NCBI GenBank assembly: GCA_947587565.1 | Contig: CANPYA010000054.1 | Span: 1 to 8,509, forward strand | Direction of reading: 5' to 3' | Source: an uncultured Bacilli bacterium | GTDB lineage: Bacteria; Bacillota_I; Bacilli_A; RF39; UBA660 | DNA length: 8,509 nt | Shown here: piece after piece, positions 6,647 through 8,509 of the stretch | Numbering within the stretch: position 1 is the first letter of the stretch | Layout: each line of letters starts with the position of its first letter | Position numbers and translations under genes: made by a program | The notes under the pieces: generated by a model | What the model was told of the DNA's origin: nothing | Database searches by the model: none | What the model saw: only the letters and a program-made list of their open reading frames with translations

Positions 6647-7353
6647 AACTTCTTCTCTCCTATTTCTAAATCATCTTGCTCTAAAATACTTTTAACATTG
6701 TTAATTAACTTATTATCTAAAGCACTAAAATATAATTTTAAATGAAATTTACTTATCTTTAAGTCTTTAACTTTTTCTAAAATAAATTCATCTAATGTTA
6801 TTATATCTTTTTTAAAATATTTAGTAAATTCTTTTTTAACAATGGGATAATGGGTACATCCTAAAAGTAAGGCATCACTATTCTTAAAATACTTGGCATA
6901 ATTTTTAATATCTCTTTCTATTTCTTCTATTTTATTATTTTCAATTAAATAGGCTAAATTAGGAGCAGAGATTAAATTTAGATTAGTATGAATATAATTT
7001 TTAAAAGCATTAGTTTTAATACTTAAAGGAGTGGCAATTATACTTAAATTATTATAATTATCTAATTTACCTTTTAAAGGTGTTAATAAATCAATTAATG
7101 GAACTTTACTTTGTAAATATTCTTTATTAGAACTTAAAGTACCACAAGCAATAACTATTAAATCAACATTTTTACTCTCTAAAAATTTAATTATTTTATT
7201 ACCATAATTAATAACTTCATTCTTACTTTTCTCCCCATATGGCATATTAAAAGTATCTCCAAAATAGATATAATCATGTTTTGGACAATTTAAAATTAAA
7301 GTCTTTAAAACTGTTAAACCCCCAACACCCGAATCTAAAATACCTATTTTCAT
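6643..7353 (-). CDS. murI: Glutamate racemase
   Basis: MurI interconverts L- and D-glutamate without a cofactor, using two cysteines, and supplies D-Glu for peptidoglycan. Family motifs are ILDSGVGGLTV (5-15, with Asp7 and Ser8), YFGDTFNMPYG (30-40), IACGTLSS (68-75, with catalytic Cys70), and LLGCTHYPI (163-171, with catalytic Cys166 and His168). At 236 residues it is somewhat shorter than the usual 250-270. Two positions deviate from the common pattern: Gly71 replaces the Asn of the usual CNT motif, and IATPLSIKT (106-114) stands where a GTxGT-like motif is normally found. Both catalytic cysteines remain, so it is probably active. The start is supported by GAGGT at 7364-7360. It is translationally coupled to murD by a 4-nt overlap and is preceded by a terminator-like hairpin that may make it subject to attenuation. 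Confidence 0.95.
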   Translation of the reverse strand: MKIGILDSGVGGLTVLKTLILNCPKHDYIYFGDTFNMPYGEKSKNEVINYGNKIIKFLESKNVDLIVIACGTLSSNKEYLQSKVPLIDLLTPLKGKLDNYNNLSIIATPLSIKTNAFKNYIHTNLNLISAPNLAYLIENNKIEEIERDIKNYAKYFKNSDALLLGCTHYPIVKKEFTKYFKKDIITLDEFILEKVKDLKISKFHLKLYFSALDNKLINNVKSILEQDDLEIGEKKL

Positions 7354-7372
7354 AATATTACCTCGCTATTTT

Positions 7373-7383
7373 ATTATATTATA
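7373..7383 (-). promoter_or_regulatory. Possible -10 region for murI
   Basis: Two overlapping TATAAT sequences (7383-7378 and 7378-7373) lie 20-30 nt upstream of the murI ATG. No convincing -35 sits at 16-18 nt; TTGTTA in the upstream hairpin gives a 15-nt spacer. If used, the leader would be only about 18 nt. Such matches are common by chance in this composition. The alternative is read-through from the promoter at 7526-7555. Confidence 0.3.
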
Positions 7384-7384
7384 T

Positions 7385-7418
7385 AAAATTAAAAAGTCTA
7401 ACAAAAATTAGACTTTTT
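7385..7418 (-). terminator. Perfect 11-bp hairpin: terminator of the upstream RNA or murI attenuator
   Basis: AAAAAGTCTAA (7391-7401) and TTAGACTTTTT (7408-7418) are perfectly complementary around a 6-nt loop. On the minus strand the hairpin ends in T5 followed by AATTTT. It works as an A/T-flanked hairpin in either direction. It stands 37 nt before the murI ATG and directly after the GCCACACA arm of the upstream structure, so it would end the candidate small RNA or act as an attenuator. Confidence 0.7.
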
Positions 7419-7519
7419 ATGTGTGGCCATATAGAAAGATTTAAAAAATAAAAGTTAATAATAAAAATATAAGTATCAAGTAAAAACAAAATAAAATATA
7501 AGATATACTAACGCCACAC
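7385..7519 (-). ncRNA. Candidate structured small RNA or murI leader, about 135 nt
   Basis: A promoter at 7526-7555 would start transcription near 7519. From there the RNA reads GTGTGGC (7519-7513), about 85 nt of extremely U-rich sequence, GCCACAC (7427-7421), then a terminator hairpin. The two GC-containing arms are perfectly complementary (8 bp including flanking U-A at 7520/7420). They are the only G/C-rich words in the interval. Within the loop, GUUAGUA just after the 5' arm can pair with UAUUAAC. A promoter, closing stem and terminator in the right order is the layout of an independent sRNA or a cis-regulatory leader. It matches no RNA family I recognise: it lacks T-box, tmRNA, SRP and tRNA signatures. 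Confidence 0.5.
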
Positions 7520-7525
7520 ACCATT

Positions 7526-7555
7526 ATTATATAGCATAATTATTTAATTTGTAAA
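7526..7555 (-). promoter_or_regulatory. Sigma-A promoter for the candidate RNA and/or murI
   Basis: TTTACA (7555-7550) and TATAAT (7531-7526) are 18 nt apart. A TG at 7536-7535 gives an extended -10 character to the overlapping TATATA at 7533-7528. The predicted start near 7519 coincides with the first base of the GTGTGGC arm, which supports the pairing of promoter and RNA. Confidence 0.62.
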
Positions 7556-7580
7556 TACGAAATTTGTATTTTTTTAATTT
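7553..7580 (+). terminator. Short hairpin with T-run, strongest in the plus direction; may end the right-edge gene
   Basis: AAATAC (7553-7558) pairs with GTATTT (7566-7571) around a 7-nt loop. In the plus direction it runs into a T-rich tract reaching 7584, typical of an intrinsic terminator, although no plus-strand gene is seen. On the minus strand it lies 12 nt past the stop of the right-edge gene, with only a poor U-tract (TTTAC), so it may serve weakly there as well. Confidence 0.4.
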
Positions 7581-7582
7581 TT

Positions 7583-8509
7583 TTACAATTCTATGACAAA
7601 TGGATTTTCTTTAGTACCACTTCCAGACAAATTAATTTTATTAGATAAATAAAAGACAGGTCTTGCACCACGACTATTATTCAAGGAACCATCATTGCCA
7701 TCCAGTTTTCCATAATCATATAATTTCCACGCCCGTACATTTTTGTCGCTAACATTATAAGCACCCCAGCGAGAACTTAACCATTCGGAAGATGGATTGC
7801 TATTATATCCATCTTTTTGAAAATGAATCCAACTACTTTGTATGTTTGTAGAGTTTGGATTCTCTCCTGGATAGGCATATAACATATCGTGTAAATATAA
7901 TAAACTTATCTTAGCTAGCACTTTATTTGTCCAGGTATATTTTTGTAATGTAACTGTTCCATCTTCATTATTAACATAATGAGTTGTTTCTATAGCACCC
8001 ATTTCTATATTATATAATGTATTTCCATTATATGTAGTATTTGTAGTATCTCCATAATACCAATAATGATTTTCTATTAAATTATACCATTCGCTTGCTC
8101 CTTCACTATTGATTTTATCTCCTGATTTTAAATAGTCATAATACACACTATCAACAAAAATATCGGTATCATCATCTTTTCCATCATTAGCATTTCCATT
8201 ACCTGCTGTTTTACCATTTGCTGTTCCATTTATTCTTTGAAATAAATCGGCTTCATTCCATTCCGGACATACTCCATCAGGACATACATCATTATCCGAG
8301 CCACTAATTTTATATTCATCATTCCAAGCAAATCCTGTTACTTCTCCTTCTTTTAAGAACGTCTCTTTTAATAAATACATTTGTCCTTTAGCATTTATAC
8401 CAATTATTCGATACATATATTTATCTATATCACTTTTACATTCTTCTTGATTACTTGTTCCAAAACATATCCAGTTAAATACATTATCTGCCCCTTGATA
8501 ACGATACAT
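7583..8509 (-). CDS. Secreted or surface protein, C-terminal part (start outside window)
   Basis: The frame is open for 308 codons up to the right edge and ends with TAA at 7585-7583. The ATG at 8509-8507 coincides with the edge, has no visible upstream sequence, and falls in the MYRYQG motif, which in related proteins is usually internal. I therefore treat the gene as 5'-truncated. The pattern is MYRYQG, WICFGT (13-18), YMYRIIGIN (31-39), a low-complexity Gly/Asn/Asp stretch (95-117), LAKISLLYLHDMLYAYPG (198-215), then RGARPVFYL (280-288) and GSGTKENPFVIEL (296-308). This recalls DUF6273-like C-terminal domains of gut Firmicutes surface proteins ('RPVxxL...GTGTxxDPY'). Cys15/Cys24 and Cys76/Cys81 could form disulfides, fitting an extracytoplasmic location. 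Related proteins often start with a prepilin-like or signal-anchor segment, which cannot be checked here. Function unknown. Confidence 0.85.
   Translation of the reverse strand: MYRYQGADNVFNWICFGTSNQEECKSDIDKYMYRIIGINAKGQMYLLKETFLKEGEVTGFAWNDEYKISGSDNDVCPDGVCPEWNEADLFQRINGTANGKTAGNGNANDGKDDDTDIFVDSVYYDYLKSGDKINSEGASEWYNLIENHYWYYGDTTNTTYNGNTLYNIEMGAIETTHYVNNEDGTVTLQKYTWTNKVLAKISLLYLHDMLYAYPGENPNSTNIQSSWIHFQKDGYNSNPSSEWLSSRWGAYNVSDKNVRAWKLYDYGKLDGNDGSLNNSRGARPVFYLSNKINLSGSGTKENPFVIEL

Noticed and set aside
7420..7520. MITE-like element with 8-bp terminal inverted repeats
   Set aside because: No target-site duplication flanks it, the repeats are short, and the promoter and terminator placement fits an RNA structure better.
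1..8509. Mycoplasma genetic code (TGA as Trp)
   Set aside because: Trp residues are encoded by TGG and the murI reading frame ends in TGA at the murD overlap, so the standard bacterial code applies.
1..8509. CRISPR arrays, tRNA or rRNA genes, transposases, phage genes
   Set aside because: No regularly spaced repeats, cloverleaf or T-loop signatures, ribosomal motifs or recombinase-type proteins were seen on either strand.

Overview
The window is very AT-rich and every convincing gene lies on the minus strand, so transcription runs from high to low coordinates. It holds two cell-wall precursor genes (murI, murD), a phosphoketolase, and two incomplete surface or secreted protein genes cut by the window edges. 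Trp is encoded by TGG and murI ends in TGA, so the code is the standard bacterial one and not the Mycoplasma code. Together with AGGAG-type ribosome binding sites and a cell wall, this suggests a low-GC Firmicutes/Bacilli lineage. The edge proteins resemble those of uncultured gut Bacilli (RF39- or Erysipelotrichales-like); that placement is inference from protein style, not a database match.

Layout in transcription order: (1) 8509-7583, the C-terminal part of a secreted or surface protein whose start lies outside the window. (2) 7582-7354, a 229-nt intergenic region with a good sigma-A promoter, a very U-rich candidate small RNA or leader closed by an 8-bp GC-containing stem, and a perfect 11-bp terminator-like hairpin just before murI. 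(3) 7353-5312, murI and murD overlapping by ATGA; MurI makes D-glutamate and MurD attaches it to UDP-MurNAc-L-Ala. (4) 5271-3709, a single-pass membrane protein with a long cytoplasmic Pro-rich arm and outside Ig-like domains, followed by an intrinsic terminator. (5) 3584-675, phosphoketolase followed 3 nt later by a HAD-IB phosphatase. (6) 674-522, a short but dense regulatory region. (7) 521-1, the N-terminal part of a second exported protein that runs off the left edge.

The strongest discovery candidate is in region 6. Directly after the HAD stop codon is a consensus -35 (TTGACA) and a consensus -10 (TATAAT), 17 bp apart, and 9 of those 17 bases are an uninterrupted G tract, in a genome otherwise poor in G and C. 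A homopolymer inside the promoter spacer is the known layout of slipped-strand, phase-variable promoters (for example poly-G in Neisseria porA). The next gene downstream encodes an exported protein. A second full sigma-A promoter and a hairpin lie between this promoter and the gene, so switching may be graded, or may act through the hairpin, and not be strictly on/off.

The second candidate is the putative structured RNA upstream of murI.
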